Part shown: positions 1 to 10,592 of the stretch, in pieces
How the letters are laid out: every line of letters begins with the position of its first letter
How positions within the stretch are numbered: position 1 is the first letter of the stretch
NCBI GenBank assembly: GCA_039105265.1
Contig: JAPFFF010000004.1
Coordinates: forward strand, 5,146,001-5,210,000
Length of the DNA stretch: 64,000 bases
Source of the DNA: Tritrichomonas musculus
Taxonomy: Eukaryota; Parabasalia; Tritrichomonadida; Tritrichomonadidae
Direction: 5' to 3'
Program-made: the position numbers and the translations under genes
The notes under the pieces: generated by a model
The model's database searches: none
Told to the model about the DNA's origin: nothing
The model's input: only the letters and a program-made list of their open reading frames with translations

Positions 1-133
1 TGATTTGATTCCTTAGAAATTGCGCTGATTTATTGATATAAAACTACTAAATTTTACTAAATATATATAGTATGCAATATCATAAAATCATAATAAAGAT
101 ATAATTTATTTCAAAAAAACTTTTTTTATTTAA

Positions 134-2073
134 CTATTGCGACATATATGCTATTTGTGCTTGTTGTAATGTGTTTGATGTTCTAATTCTCTGTTTTGTT
201 ATAACTTTGCGTAGTTTATATAGCATTCTTTCTGCAGATGCTTTTCTTGAAGGAACAGATAAAAATCTCAATGCAATTTGTGCCAAATCTGAAAATAAAG
301 GTATTTTTTCTAAAAACCTCCAAGTCCCGTTAATATCTTCAATTCTGATATTAGATTTCATGTTTTCTGTGAAGATTACGTTTGTGGGTTCTAGCCATGC
401 TGAATAAGCTTGAGTTGCTAAGGTTTTATTTAATCCTAAATTGAAGGCATAAGCAAGAATAATTTGTCCTTCGAGATCAAAGTTAATTTTCCTTTCTTCA
501 TCATCACCTGATTCAAATATTGACTCGTATTCAAAAAAAAAGCCTCTGCCAAATAATTATCAAAATCTTCATCATATGTATCATCATCATTCGTATCTTC
601 TTCTTCATTGGCAACGGAATTTGATGCAAACGCCGGAATTACAGTCATTTCTGTTGTTTCTCCTTGTACCTCTACATTGCATTCGTTTAATGACTTTGGT
701 ATTTCTAAATCATTTTGTGCTAGTAGATTAGAAATTTCAACAAAATGATCTTTCTGATTATCAAATAATGCTTGCGCAGTGTAGATGAGAGATAATGATT
801 CTTCGTTTGGTTGCAAAGGGAAAAAATCGCAATAAAGAAGCTTAATGTTGTCTGGATTGTTGTCTTGCTTCGATGTAACATATATTTGACGGCCTTTTGG
901 TGTAAGATGGAATAATAATCTTAATAATGTTCCACTTTCTGTAAAGTCTATTCGTTCGTGTACATTCTTCAATAGCATCAATCCTGGTTCTTCCATTGAT
1001 GAGTTACATATCGTTTGCTGGAGTAAAATTGTAGAAACTTGAGTATATCCATATGTGTATCCTGAACTAGTCGAGTCGCTTTCAAGCTTATTGTTCAGAT
1101 ACTTGAAAGGCATCATTAATACAGTAAGCAAAGGCGCCCATTTCCGAACTGCATCAATACAGTTCTGGACTAATTGAGGTGATTGCTGAAAAGGGCTCAG
1201 CGTAATGTTGTCATAGCATTTAAAAAAGTTTTCTATTTAGTCGTAATGAATAACAATCCAAGAACAAATGTCAAATATATTGTTCCATCTTGTGATGCAT
1301 CTTTTTGGGCATGATATTTTTAATCGTGAGACAATAGGACGGGAATTAAAAATTTGAGAAAATGTTTCTTTGCATGACATAGAATCATCAAGATTTTTCA
1401 TGAAATCTTGAATTGCAAGATTAAGACAGTGGCAAGCACAAGGTATTTTGATGAATGTGCCATTAAGATGTTCTTGAACTTGTGCTATTGCTTTTGATTG
1501 GACACGCAAGCCGTCAGCAACAATTCCAGCAACATTGAATCCTTGTGATTGCAAATCAACTATTGTATTTCCAATATGGATAGTGTATGAATCTAGTGTT
1601 CCATCAAAGAATTCGATTGCTTTATAAATTAATGGCTTCAATGGATGCAAAGAATTTGTAATTAATATATCGAGGTAACTTTTGTGCCCTTCTTTACCTG
1701 CATCAATTGCTAATGCAATGTTCTTTAATGTCTTATAGTCATTTAATCTTTTTTCATATAGTTTAAGGCCTTGGTCAATAAATAACTTTGTAAAAGTTGA
1801 TCTCGACATTTTTGGATACAAAGCTTTGGGGTTTTCGTTAGGATGAGCTTGTCCAATTTTTATCGATTCCTCAATTAATTTATACAGACTATCACTAACT
1901 GCATTTTCTAATGATAAATTAGTTTTCCCCACGAACATTAAGTGCGCTTCAAGTATGTTGCTTGGTTGATTTGAATTTGTTTTCTGTAATTGGACAGTTC
2001 CATACTTAGTAATATCACCATCGTCAATGAAACAAGTATGATATAAGTCTTCTTTGCTTTTGACATAGTCTTT
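134..2073 (-). pseudogene. hAT-family transposase, broken copy
   Basis: This is the transposase of a hAT DNA transposon. The middle part contains the CHCLNLAI signature typical of hAT enzymes, and the last 75 codons form the C-terminal dimerisation region (motif SVPSRKASAERM). Coding frame is open from 2073 but has no start codon before 1938, so the N-terminal zinc-finger part is missing or lost. One in-frame TAA at 1237-1239 interrupts it; the reading continues in the same frame as far as about 541. There a shift in a run of T moves the frame, after which coding continues to 134. Two breaks over about 640 codons suggest a fairly recent insertion. I did not find terminal inverted repeats or a target duplication, and the left end may lie outside the window. 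Confidence 0.8.
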
Positions 2074-2113
2074 TTAAATAATAATCGATTATTTTGATAT
2101 AAAGTATTTCTAA

Positions 2114-2245
2114 ATTAGAATAAACGAGGTAATTAAACAGAATAAAGAAGAAGACTCGAGCGATGATGTTGATATAGTTTATTACGAACCGATGCCTAAG
2201 ATGATGAGGAGAAATAAAGTCTTTGCTGATATGATTAATAAGTAA
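2114..2245 (+). pseudogene. C-terminal remnant of an unidentified gene
   Basis: An open stretch of 43 codons ends in TAA and starts directly beside the hAT transposon. It is acidic (EEDSSDD) and then basic (KMMRRNK). There is no start codon in the first half, so it may be the tail of a gene cut by the transposon. No family is recognised, and it could be chance. Confidence 0.3.
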
Positions 2246-2278
2246 ACAATCTTTGTTATTATTTTTGTTTATATTTAA

Positions 2279-2515
2279 ATGAATATTTATGATATTAGTG
2301 AAAAAGAAATTTTGTTTAACTTCATAAGTGAGCTAGCTAAGAGAGATGAGATTAAACCATTAAGGAAGCTTATAAAGAATAATCCTTACTGTAATCAATT
2401 TAATACTAAGGAACTTAATAATCAGATTAAGATAACTGGATACAAGTTTACTAAAAGGAATGGTAATTTAATACTAATAGTGGACAAGAAGGATAGTGTT
2501 AATGAGTTGATCTGA
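2279..2515 (+). CDS. small hypothetical protein, 78 aa
   Basis: A complete ATG-to-TGA frame encodes a lysine- and asparagine-rich 78-residue protein with a mixed helix/strand composition. It has no signal peptide or membrane segment. It lies 33 bp after the preceding coding remnant on the same strand and may belong to the same accessory element. No family is recognised. It could be a chance frame in AT-rich DNA, although its composition looks protein-like. Confidence 0.35.
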   Translation: MNIYDISEKEILFNFISELAKRDEIKPLRKLIKNNPYCNQFNTKELNNQIKITGYKFTKRNGNLILIVDKKDSVNELI

Positions 2516-2519
2516 TAAT

Positions 2520-4110
2520 ATATTATTTTTGTCTTCGCTGGAATAATATTAAACAGAGATGTTTATAGATGCTTATGTTCTGTCATCTGTCATCTGTCCG
2601 CTCCATTTTTTAGGAAACGATTTATCCGGGAACATCTAGGAACAAGGAACATTATTACATCTTTCTTGTTGTAGTTAATTGGTCTCTCATTTGACCTATA
2701 TTTGACCTGTCCATTACACTATCTAAGAACAAGGAACAGAAGCATTATTGATTATTAAGGTCTCGGTTTGAACGTGAATTAACCTTAGTACTTGAACGAA
2801 TGAATGAATGAAATGAATGATAATGTTGAATGAAAGGAATTGAATGAATGATTAATGTCTCTTATTTGAAAAATATAGTCAGGGGTGATTTCTCACCCGA
2901 TTTTTGTCACCTGTATTTGACATGAATTATTATAAGTGTTATTGAACAAATTGAATGAATTGAACGAATGAAACGAATAAACAAATTGAATGAATCGAAT
3001 GAATGAATGATAGTATTAAGCAAATTAATGAACTGAAATGACCTTATTGAACAAATTGAATGAATTGAATGAATGATGTTGAATAGATTGAATGGAATTG
3101 TTTGAATGAATTAAACGAACGAATGCATTTGATTGGTCCATATTTCTCTGTTTCATGTTGTTGCTGTTGATCGAAAGCAGAGGTGACAAAAATATAGTGA
3201 CAATTCACCTGCTCACCTTTAATACAATTCACCTTAGTATTTAGAAATGGAATTGAATAAATTGAATGAAAGTATTGTCCCACTCTTTCTTGTTGTGAAT
3301 GTGTGTTGAATTGAATGAATAGAACGAATTGACCTTTTTGTAAGTGTTATTGAACGAGTTGAATGAATAGTATTGAATAGATTGAACGAATTGAATAAAT
3401 GATGTTGAATTGTCCCACTCTTTCTTGTTGCGATATTATTGTAAGTGTTATTGAACAAATTAACTACACTATTAAACGAACTGAATTGATCGGAAGCAAT
3501 AAGGTTAGAAAAATAGGGTTAAATCTAACCTGCTCACCTTTAATGTATTTGACATAAATTGAATGCTTGTTTTGACCTATTAATTGGCCTTAGTATTTGA
3601 TTATTTGAATGAATAATGTCGAATATATTGAACGAATGCATTTGATTGGTCATCCATCCACTCCATTTTCTGTTTCATGTTGTGGCTGTTAAATGAAATC
3701 AGAGGTGACAATTCACCTTAGTATTTAGAAATGGAATGTTGATAACCGTAAAAATGCTGATGATAAAGGTGAAAATGCTCTATGGTAAGACATTAGTTAA
3801 GACATATTAAGACGGGCAACTTACACTAGGTTTTTTATTGTGGTTTCCTATGTAGAGTAGTGTCTTATGTCTTGTCTTATTTAAGACATTATTCATGACA
3901 ATTGAAAGTTGATAACTTTTTGACTAAGTTTGAAAGTTGAAAAAAAATGGGAGGGCAAAAAGTAGGAGAGGATTTTGGGCGTCAAAAGACAAGACAACTA
4001 AAGACACTAAGACAGTACTTAACATAGGTTTTTGATATGGAGTCTTAAGGCAAGTACAAGTGTCTCAGTTTAAGCTTACATAGGTTCAACAACAAAAATA
4101 AAACGCGGTT
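2520..4110. repeat. non-coding stretch with GAATGA-type repeats and GGTGA/TCACC hairpins
   Basis: No credible gene is seen. From about 2780 to 3650 the DNA is built of degenerate GAATGAAT/TTGAAC units. Longer blocks recur: a block reading GTCCCACTCTTTCTTGTTG lies near 3277 and again near 3413, and a block reading CACCTTAGTATTTAGAAATG lies near 3230 and 3715. Short inverted pairs of GGTGA and TCACC recur; a perfect one is AGGTGA-CAAT-TCACCT at 3703-3718, and another lies near 2883-2898. From 3750 to 4110 I see only repeated AAGACA-type words. Confidence 0.6.
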
Positions 4111-4114
4111 TTTT

Positions 4115-4274
4115 TCATATTAACTCTCTAGATATTTCATCAGGAGCATTGAAATCAAAGTCGTCATCATCATTGGTATTATCATTTTTGAACTTAGTTA
4201 GATATTCTTCACGAAGTACGTAACAATATGGTCTACTCCCTTTGCGCCTTAATTGTTTAGCTTTGCAATAGCTA
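4115..4274 (-). pseudogene. far-side piece of the virus-like element's helicase gene
   Basis: A short minus-strand coding stretch beyond the inserted foldback transposon ends in an acidic tail (NDDDDFDF). Its position and frame relation suggest it belonged to the interrupted primase-helicase gene. It is treated as part of the fossil. Confidence 0.45.
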
Positions 4275-5910
4275 TTCAACGTATTTCCAGAAATGCGCAA
4301 AAAATATACGTTTTTCCAGAAATGTGTAAAAAATAAACGTTCGTTTTTTGTAAATGTTTTATTGTTTTTTAATTTTTCAAAATGCCTATTTATTTTCAAT
4401 TGTTTTAATTATGATACTTAATAAATACATGCTCATATGAAATACATTAACCATTTATTTCACTGATTGATGTTCTTTATACGGAAAAACAAGAAATTTT
4501 TATTTTTATTTTTTTTATAATAATTTTGACAAAATTTATTATCGCTCTGACTGATAAGCTTTAAAGTTGTATAATATGATTTTATGAGGTTTAACTATTA
4601 TTTATTAAAGAGTTGAGTTAGGGTCTTAAATGACGCATTGAAAAAAAAGAAAAACAAATTTTACTGTCTGTTCATGAAGGATTATTAAAGTAAATCGTTT
4701 TTAAATCATTCCAACTTTTTAAACAATGTGTAAACAATTGTTTTGCTAATCAACTAGATTAAATTCCTAGAGTGTCAAGAAAAATTATGATGATCATTTA
4801 TCCGAATGATCATTTTTTCTCCATGCATTTATTAAATTCAAGAATAATAATTCGATCAATAATCAGGTAATAAAATCAAATATATATTGTATTTTTTCTG
4901 AAAATAAATATAACTATGACAATTATTGATCATTTTAAAATTTTTGTAATATTGTGAAAAATATATAATGTAAAATTTTATATTCTAAAATATATCACGA
5001 AAAAATAAATTTGAGAAAGGTAAAAACATTGTAACTCATCATAAATGAAGTTTTTTCTATATAAATAAAAAATTCAATAGTATTCAAAAAGTCAACTATT
5101 AAAATCAGTAAAATTCATTATTGAACCATTACTTAAACAAAACGCCATAATTAATATTTTAATTGCATTGAGAATTATACATTTATTGCCAATAAAGGTC
5201 CTAATAAACAAATATAATTATATTTTTTTTAATTTTAAAGAATTTTTAGTCATTTTTTTGGAATTTATGCTTTTCTTGATATTCCAATTAAAAATAGCTA
5301 ATAAATATTTATTTAATACTCGTTGCTGATTTAAATTATTATGCTTGAATTTAATAAATGCATGGAGAAAAAATGATCATTCGGATAAATGATCATCATA
5401 ATTTTTCTTGACACTCTAGGAATTTAATCTAGTTGATTAGCAAAACAATTGTTTACACATTGTTTAAAAAGTTGGAATGATTTAAAAACGATTTACTTTA
5501 ATAATCCTTCATGAACAGACAGTAAAATTTGTTTTTCTTTTTTTTCAATGCGTCATTTAAGACCCTAACTCAACTCTTTAATAAATAATAGTTAAACCTC
5601 ATAAAATCATATTATACAACTTTAAAGCTTATCAGTCAGAGCGATAATAAATTTTGTCAAAATTATTATAAAAAAAATAAAAATAAAAATTTCTTGTTTT
5701 TCCGTATAAAGAACATCAATCAGTGAAATAAATGGTTAATGTATTTCATATGAGCATGTATTTATTAAGTATCATAATTAAAACAATTGAAAATAAATAG
5801 GCATTTTGAAAAATTAAAAAACAATAAAACATTTACAAAAAACGAACGTTTATTTTTTACACATTTCTGGAAAAACGTATATTTTTTGCGCATTTCTGGA
5901 AATACGTTCA
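4275..5910. mobile_element. foldback-type DNA transposon with 563 bp terminal inverted repeats
   Basis: Positions 4280-4842 and 5344-5906 are inverted copies of each other, 563 bp each, with no difference found in a read-through by eye. The central 501 bp has no gene, so the element is non-autonomous. TTCA flanks it on both sides (4275-4278 and 5907-5910), the likely target duplication; one extra A at 4279 leaves the exact length open. The outer end of each inverted repeat carries two tandem 29 bp units beginning CGTWTTTCCAGAAATG. It sits inside the 3' part of the primase-helicase gene of the virus-like element. The near-perfect arms indicate very recent insertion or active gene conversion. 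The superfamily is not identified. Confidence 0.9.
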
Positions 5911-7219
5911 TGTGTTTATTGAACGTGATTTTGTTTGGAATATTGCTTAAATGTATTATATCCTGTGACCATTTCATGAAGTCATCGTATGAATCATCTT
6001 TGATATAACCCTCAACAAAATCTTTCTTATGATATTGAATGAACAATTCAAATGGCGATAAAGATGATTGTTGGATATTTTCTTTTGACTCTGTCATTGG
6101 TATATTTCTGCTATTCCAATTACTAATATCACAGTTCATAAAGAATGTGAACAATTGTTGATGGAACTCTGGATGATTGATTACTTGTGCAAGCTTGTTG
6201 AAATATTCACAGTCACCAGCAAATTTGTTTGATGTTGTGGTTACCATATAACACCTATCTCCACGTTCTATTTTAACAGGTGCTACGTGATTACTGACAA
6301 TTATTAAATTCACCACGTTCTCAACTTCACGTACTGGTTCACATTTCTGGTTAATTAACATCCTCTTTTCAGTTAGTATTGATTTAAGACTGTCAGCATT
6401 AAAGTATTTGTTAGTATCCGCCGAAGAAATTAATTTGCATACAATCAACTTCTTATTCTCAAGCATAGCATTATACTTGCCAGTCAAGCAATCAAGGTTG
6501 TTTAAGTTAGGCGTTGCATAAATACCTAGTAGCTTGCAGATAATATCAGTAAAAGGCATGTTCTTACCTGTTCCTTGATCGCCGTTAATAACTAATGCGA
6601 CTTCTGTTTTGGCCTTTGGGTTCTTGATTATGTATGATACCCACGACACTATATATTTATAAATTTCGTCATTATTAGCAGCAATAATGTCGTGAATATG
6701 TGTAAGTATTGGTTGGATAATGTCAGGTTTGAAATCATTAGTAATTGTGTAATCATATCCTTGGAAGTAACTAAATATTGACGGATTATCGCGGTAAAAA
6801 CTTATGGCCGATTTCATGAAGATATTTTTGTTGCACCCACTATTGAATATCGTTAATGCGGTACCATCATGTTCTTTGCCTTCTTTAACATATTTGCCCA
6901 AGTAAATGGAATTAAGTAATGTTGACAATCCTTTATAATCCAAATATGAGAGTTTATAAGCGTTGTCTTCCATATTTGCATGTTCCTTGATAATGAAAAA
7001 TGGTTTACCAGATTTAATGAATACAAGTACTTGCTTCAAATCTGTAAGGAATTCTCCAACACGTATGCCATAACCATTAGAATTTTCATAATGCTTGGTA
7101 CGTAAAGTATCTAATGAAAATTCTCCCTTGATATTAAATATTACTGACTCATCGACTTTGTTTTGTACAAACTTACTAAGGTATTGATTACGAACATTTT
7201 TGTCAACGTGCTTGAGCAA
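5911..7219 (-). pseudogene. SF3 helicase part of a primase-helicase (virus-like element fossil)
   Basis: The coding sequence resembles superfamily 3 replication helicases of viral primase-helicase proteins. The Walker A motif is GDQGTGK, followed by a segment with LIIVSNH that fits the SF3 motif C / sensor region. Such helicases unwind DNA during replication of virophages, Polinton-like elements and large DNA viruses. The primase part of the same gene lies just upstream at 7270-7770. The 3' portion is interrupted by the foldback transposon. It is a broken fossil. Confidence 0.65.
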
Positions 7220-7269
7220 TGAGAGGAACCATGATTATACCTAGGAACAAGCTTGTAAACATTTGGGTC

Positions 7270-7770
7270 TCATAATTTATGCACGCCGTCATACTTATAA
7301 CCGCCTTTTGCGGTATGTGACATAATCATTTGTAAGTCTGATGTAGAGATCCTGGTTTCATAGTATATTGCATGCATAGAGACGTAATGCTTGTCATTTG
7401 CTATGTACCTAAAACCAATTTCTTTAGCTATTGATTCGTCATTACTATATCCACCATAATTGTATTTGCCAAATACTTTTGCAACATTGTCTAACCATTC
7501 AAGGACGTCGTAAAGTTCTTCATCAGTAGCTATCTCATCAAAATCAAAGAACAAATGGACGAATGTTGGTGATATTAATGCTTCAAAGAATGGAATATGT
7601 GCAAAATCGTGATCATTAATAGCGTTCCATGATACATCAAAAGGTTTAAAGTTATTTGATCTTGTCATGCAATCCACGTATTTGATCTTATTATTTGAAA
7701 CAACCGGATCTAAATCTTCATCGCGCCAATCTATAGTTAAGCTATCATAATTGCTGTTACTTGATGTCAT
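7270..7770 (-). pseudogene. archaeo-eukaryotic-type primase part (virus-like element fossil)
   Basis: The first part of the primase-helicase region starts at ATG 7770. Two primase signatures can be seen: an acidic metal-binding motif in HLFFDFDE, and an SxH motif in VSMHAIYY. This order and spacing fit the archaeo-eukaryotic primase fold found ahead of SF3 helicases in virus-like elements. It would make RNA or DNA primers for element replication. It belongs to the broken fossil at 4.1-10.2 kb. Confidence 0.6.
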
Positions 7771-7779
7771 ATTTTTGCG

Positions 7780-8225
7780 TGTAATTATTTTTGTGTAAAA
7801 TATTGTTAAAAAAGAATGTTAAAAAAATAGTTGTGAAAATAATTACCAAAACTTTCCACCTTCAAATCGTTACCGCGTATTGTTGGATTTGGTATTTATG
7901 TCATTGATTACTGATTGCTGGATTGCTTCATAAAATAAAAATATATTTATGTTGTTGATAATATTAATAATAAATGTTGTTGTTGATGCTAAATAATGTT
8001 GATAGATGCTGTTGTTGTTGTTGTTGATATTAATAATGTTGATAGATGATGCCTGTTGGTTAATGTTGTTGATGCTGATGCTGATGATAAATGATATTAA
8101 TAATGTTAATGTTGCTGTTGTTGTTGTTGATGCTAATAATGTTGATAGATGCTGATGTTAAATGTTGTTGTTAATGTTATTGCTTGCTGATTGCTGAATT
8201 GCTTCATAAAATAAAAATATATAAT
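7780..8225. repeat. GTT/GAT-rich microsatellite region
   Basis: No gene is seen. The stretch from 7900 to 8215 is a degenerate array of GTTGTTGTTGAT and AATGTTGATAGATG units. A block reading TTGCTTCATAAAATAAAAAT occurs near 7924 and again near 8198, bracketing the array. This is a slippage-type repeat between the two helicase genes of the virus-like element. Confidence 0.7.
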
Positions 8226-8274
8226 TGAATGGTTTACATTTATTATTTATATTGAATAGTTTACATTTTATTAT

Positions 8275-9699
8275 TTACTCTATCTTAAATAAATTATATA
8301 CTCTTTGCATTTTACCTTTCTCTCTGTTATATCTACTTCTTATTTCATATCCCTCAGGCACTTTCTTCTCGTTTTTAAACCCAAAGTGCAGATATAACTG
8401 TTTCTTACCATTAAACTCTCTGTTCAAATCATTTTCGTTTATCATTATTGTATCCTTTTTTGTTTCTTCCTCCTGTTCTGTCTCTTCAACAATAACTTCT
8501 CCAATCTTGCTCATGTATCTTATCCATGAATCTTTGTCCATTGATTGCCATGCATTAGCTCTCAATTGGTTTAATCTTGTCTTATATCTGTTCTTGGCTA
8601 CCTTGTATGTAAACTTCTCTTCTGGTACCTTTACTTGTCTCATGTATAGATAAGCTGTTGAATTCTCGTTCCTGTTTCGTCCTACGAACTGTTCAACTGA
8701 TGATACGGTATCTAATGGGGTCTGAATGAATATAGACAATAGATTTTCCTTCAGTGACTGAGCGGATTGGATACATGAAGTAGCAATAACATTATCAACG
8801 TCCTCCGTGCTAACAAACTTGCCTTCATCACTTATCTCTACTTCCTTCTTATCAGAGTTGTACAATGCTTTATTAAGTTCATTGTCGATACACTCCTTTA
8901 ATCGTTCACATTCATTCTTGTCTTCTATCTTAATTAATATCTTATCATACCTCTTTATCTCTTCTAGTACTTGCTTAGCTATAGTCTCTCTTTGCTCTTG
9001 CATATTGCTTCTCAGCTTGTATAGATATATCGTTCTGTGGTATTTGATGTCGGCTAATGGGTTTATCTTTTCGTATTCTTCAAAGACTGATAGGCAAGAA
9101 ATGTCCGATGCTGTAGCAGTAATCAAGCATACTTTATTAAACTCTCTACAGATCTCTATTAACGATATGTGTTCTAGTAGTAGGTGTGCTTCATCAATAA
9201 GGAGTGTGTATTCACTGTTGAAATCTATTTGGTGGTGATAGAAATGCTCTATGATTCCTCCAAGACACTTAGATGTGGTAGAGAATGTAGTTATAACAAC
9301 AGGTATAAAGTGCTTGATGGCTTCCTTAAACTCTTTAAACGCCCCTTCCTTGACACATAACTTTATCATTTCATCTATGTTCTCGGGGTGATTGTTGTTT
9401 AATGCTACATACAACTTAGAGTAGAACTCCGCAGCGATGTTAATGGTAGGTACGATGAGTATGAACTTGTTATCAGGCTCTGTGTTATAGATCCATTTCC
9501 TTATCGCTGTTGATTTGCCTGAACCAATAGGCGCTTGACAAATGAACTTCTTTATAGCCTTCTCTATGGTTAACTCTTCTTCCGCACTTTTAGTATAAGT
9601 TATCTCATATGATTTAACGGAAAGGCTCTCAAACACATTCCAGTCAACATACTGTTTGGTTGTCATTTGGACAAGAATAAAAACAAAAAAAGAAAACAA
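8275..9699 (-). CDS. SF2 helicase resembling herpes-type origin-binding protein (part of virus-like fossil)
   Basis: A long frame encodes an SF2 helicase core. Motif I is QAPIGSGKST, motif II is LLIDEAHLLLEH, motif III is ITATAS, and motif VI is QFVGRNR. The TATAS form of motif III and the overall layout recall the Herpes_ori_bp helicases, also present in giant viruses, which open replication origins. A general DEAD-like helicase is the alternative. The ATG at 9666 (MTTKQ) is a better start than 9699, whose extra residues are hydrophobic and unrelated to the helicase. This frame itself looks whole, but it is part of a broken element. The palindrome cluster starts 120 bp upstream. Confidence 0.65.
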   Translation of the reverse strand: MFSFFVFILVQMTTKQYVDWNVFESLSVKSYEITYTKSAEEELTIEKAIKKFICQAPIGSGKSTAIRKWIYNTEPDNKFILIVPTINIAAEFYSKLYVALNNNHPENIDEMIKLCVKEGAFKEFKEAIKHFIPVVITTFSTTSKCLGGIIEHFYHHQIDFNSEYTLLIDEAHLLLEHISLIEICREFNKVCLITATASDISCLSVFEEYEKINPLADIKYHRTIYLYKLRSNMQEQRETIAKQVLEEIKRYDKILIKIEDKNECERLKECIDNELNKALYNSDKKEVEISDEGKFVSTEDVDNVIATSCIQSAQSLKENLLSIFIQTPLDTVSSVEQFVGRNRNENSTAYLYMRQVKVPEEKFTYKVAKNRYKTRLNQLRANAWQSMDKDSWIRYMSKIGEVIVEETEQEEETKKDTIMINENDLNREFNGKKQLYLHFGFKNEKKVPEGYEIRSRYNREKGKMQRVYNLFKIE

Positions 9700-9819
9700 A
9701 TGATGTGTATTTAATTGGATGTGTATTTGTGCTTATGAGGGTGTTGTGTTTGCTAGGATAAGTAGATGTTTGTATGTTTACTAGGTTCTTAATGGTATTA
9801 TTCTTATGAAGGTAAATAT

Positions 9820-10130
9820 TTGGTCACGTTACTGACACAAAATCTGACGCCTAGTATAGAAGCCTGTGGAAATTGTGTCACAGCGTGACCAATTGACACA
9901 GGGTATAGGCAGAGGGAACATAGCGACCGTGGCCGTATGCGAAGCTCCAAGCGAAGGCGTGCCTGAGCTTGGCTGCGGAGCGTATAGGCAGTGGGAGAGA
10001 AGCGAACCACTGCCTATACTATACTACTGAAAATATGGATTCGGTGAATTTCAACCATCTGAATCAGTAACATTACCTTTCGAATTGAGTTTAGTGAATG
10101 GAAAGGGGGAAGCCCTCCGGGTGTCAGCCC
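9820..10130. repeat. GC-rich palindrome cluster, possible replication origin or element end
   Basis: This stretch is markedly richer in G and C than the rest of the window. It holds GTATAGGCAGTGG (9983-9995) with a perfect inverted copy at 10008-10020. It also holds an imperfect pair GGTCACG..CTGACAC / GTGTCACAGCGTGACC (about 9821-9892), and a nested pair GCTCCAAGC / GCTTGG..GGAGC around 9940-9981. The left arm word GTATAGGCAG also occurs near 9903. No gene is credible here. Its place just upstream of an origin-binding-type helicase suggests an origin or terminus of the virus-like element; this is inference. Confidence 0.6.
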
Positions 10131-10592
10131 TTCGTTAGCTCGAGTTTTGGTTCCTTGTTGTGTTCTGGAAATGAAATAGCTCTTTTTTGCTTCTAAAAAT
10201 TTAATCTACTTGGGCCAAACCGTTTTATTTTTTCTTATTTGGACATATTCACAGAAAAAGTGGGCGACTTTTTGAATAGGTTTTTCCTTCATCCTGGATT
10301 CGATAATTCGGACCAGACAAATAACCTCTCAAATTTTTATAAAAAACAATTGATGAATCTTGAAAGCTAAACAAAGCAATTATCATACTTTTTTCGAAAA
10401 AAATTATACAACACAAATCCATAATGTTTAAACGTAGAAACCGGAAGAGCTGAGATGCAATTAAACGTTTCGAATTACATGAAGAATTTCTTATTCAAAA
10501 AAAGAGGCATATCTTTCAAAATTACGCCAAAAATACGTCAATAAAATGAGGAACTTACGGCAGAAAATATATGGATGCTTGAAAATAGGGAA
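10131..10592. other. intergenic, no gene seen
   Basis: AT-rich DNA without a convincing reading frame, repeat or RNA gene. A CCCTCCGGG-type GC-rich patch lies just before it, at the end of the palindrome cluster. Confidence 0.5.

Larger units (their letters stand above)
4115..10190 (-). mobile_element. fossil of a virus-like DNA element with primase-helicase and origin-binding-type helicase
   Basis: Replication-type genes on the minus strand make up this block: a primase part (7270-7770), an SF3 helicase part (about 5911-7219, with a further piece at 4115-4274 beyond an inserted transposon), and an SF2 helicase (8275-9699). A GC-rich palindrome cluster follows at 9820-10130. Primase-SF3 helicases of this kind occur in virophages, Polinton-like elements and large DNA viruses. 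No capsid, polymerase B or integrase gene is seen, so the family is uncertain. The element is broken: about two breaks plus the transposon insertion. Low divergence of the reading frames suggests a fairly young fossil. The ends are not defined, and the left end may reach back to about 2.1 kb. Confidence 0.55.

Noticed and set aside
5787-6008. 73-codon plus-strand frame identical at its start to a minus-strand frame at 4399
   Set aside because: Both starts lie in the inverted repeat arms of the foldback transposon; the identity comes from the arms, not from a gene family.
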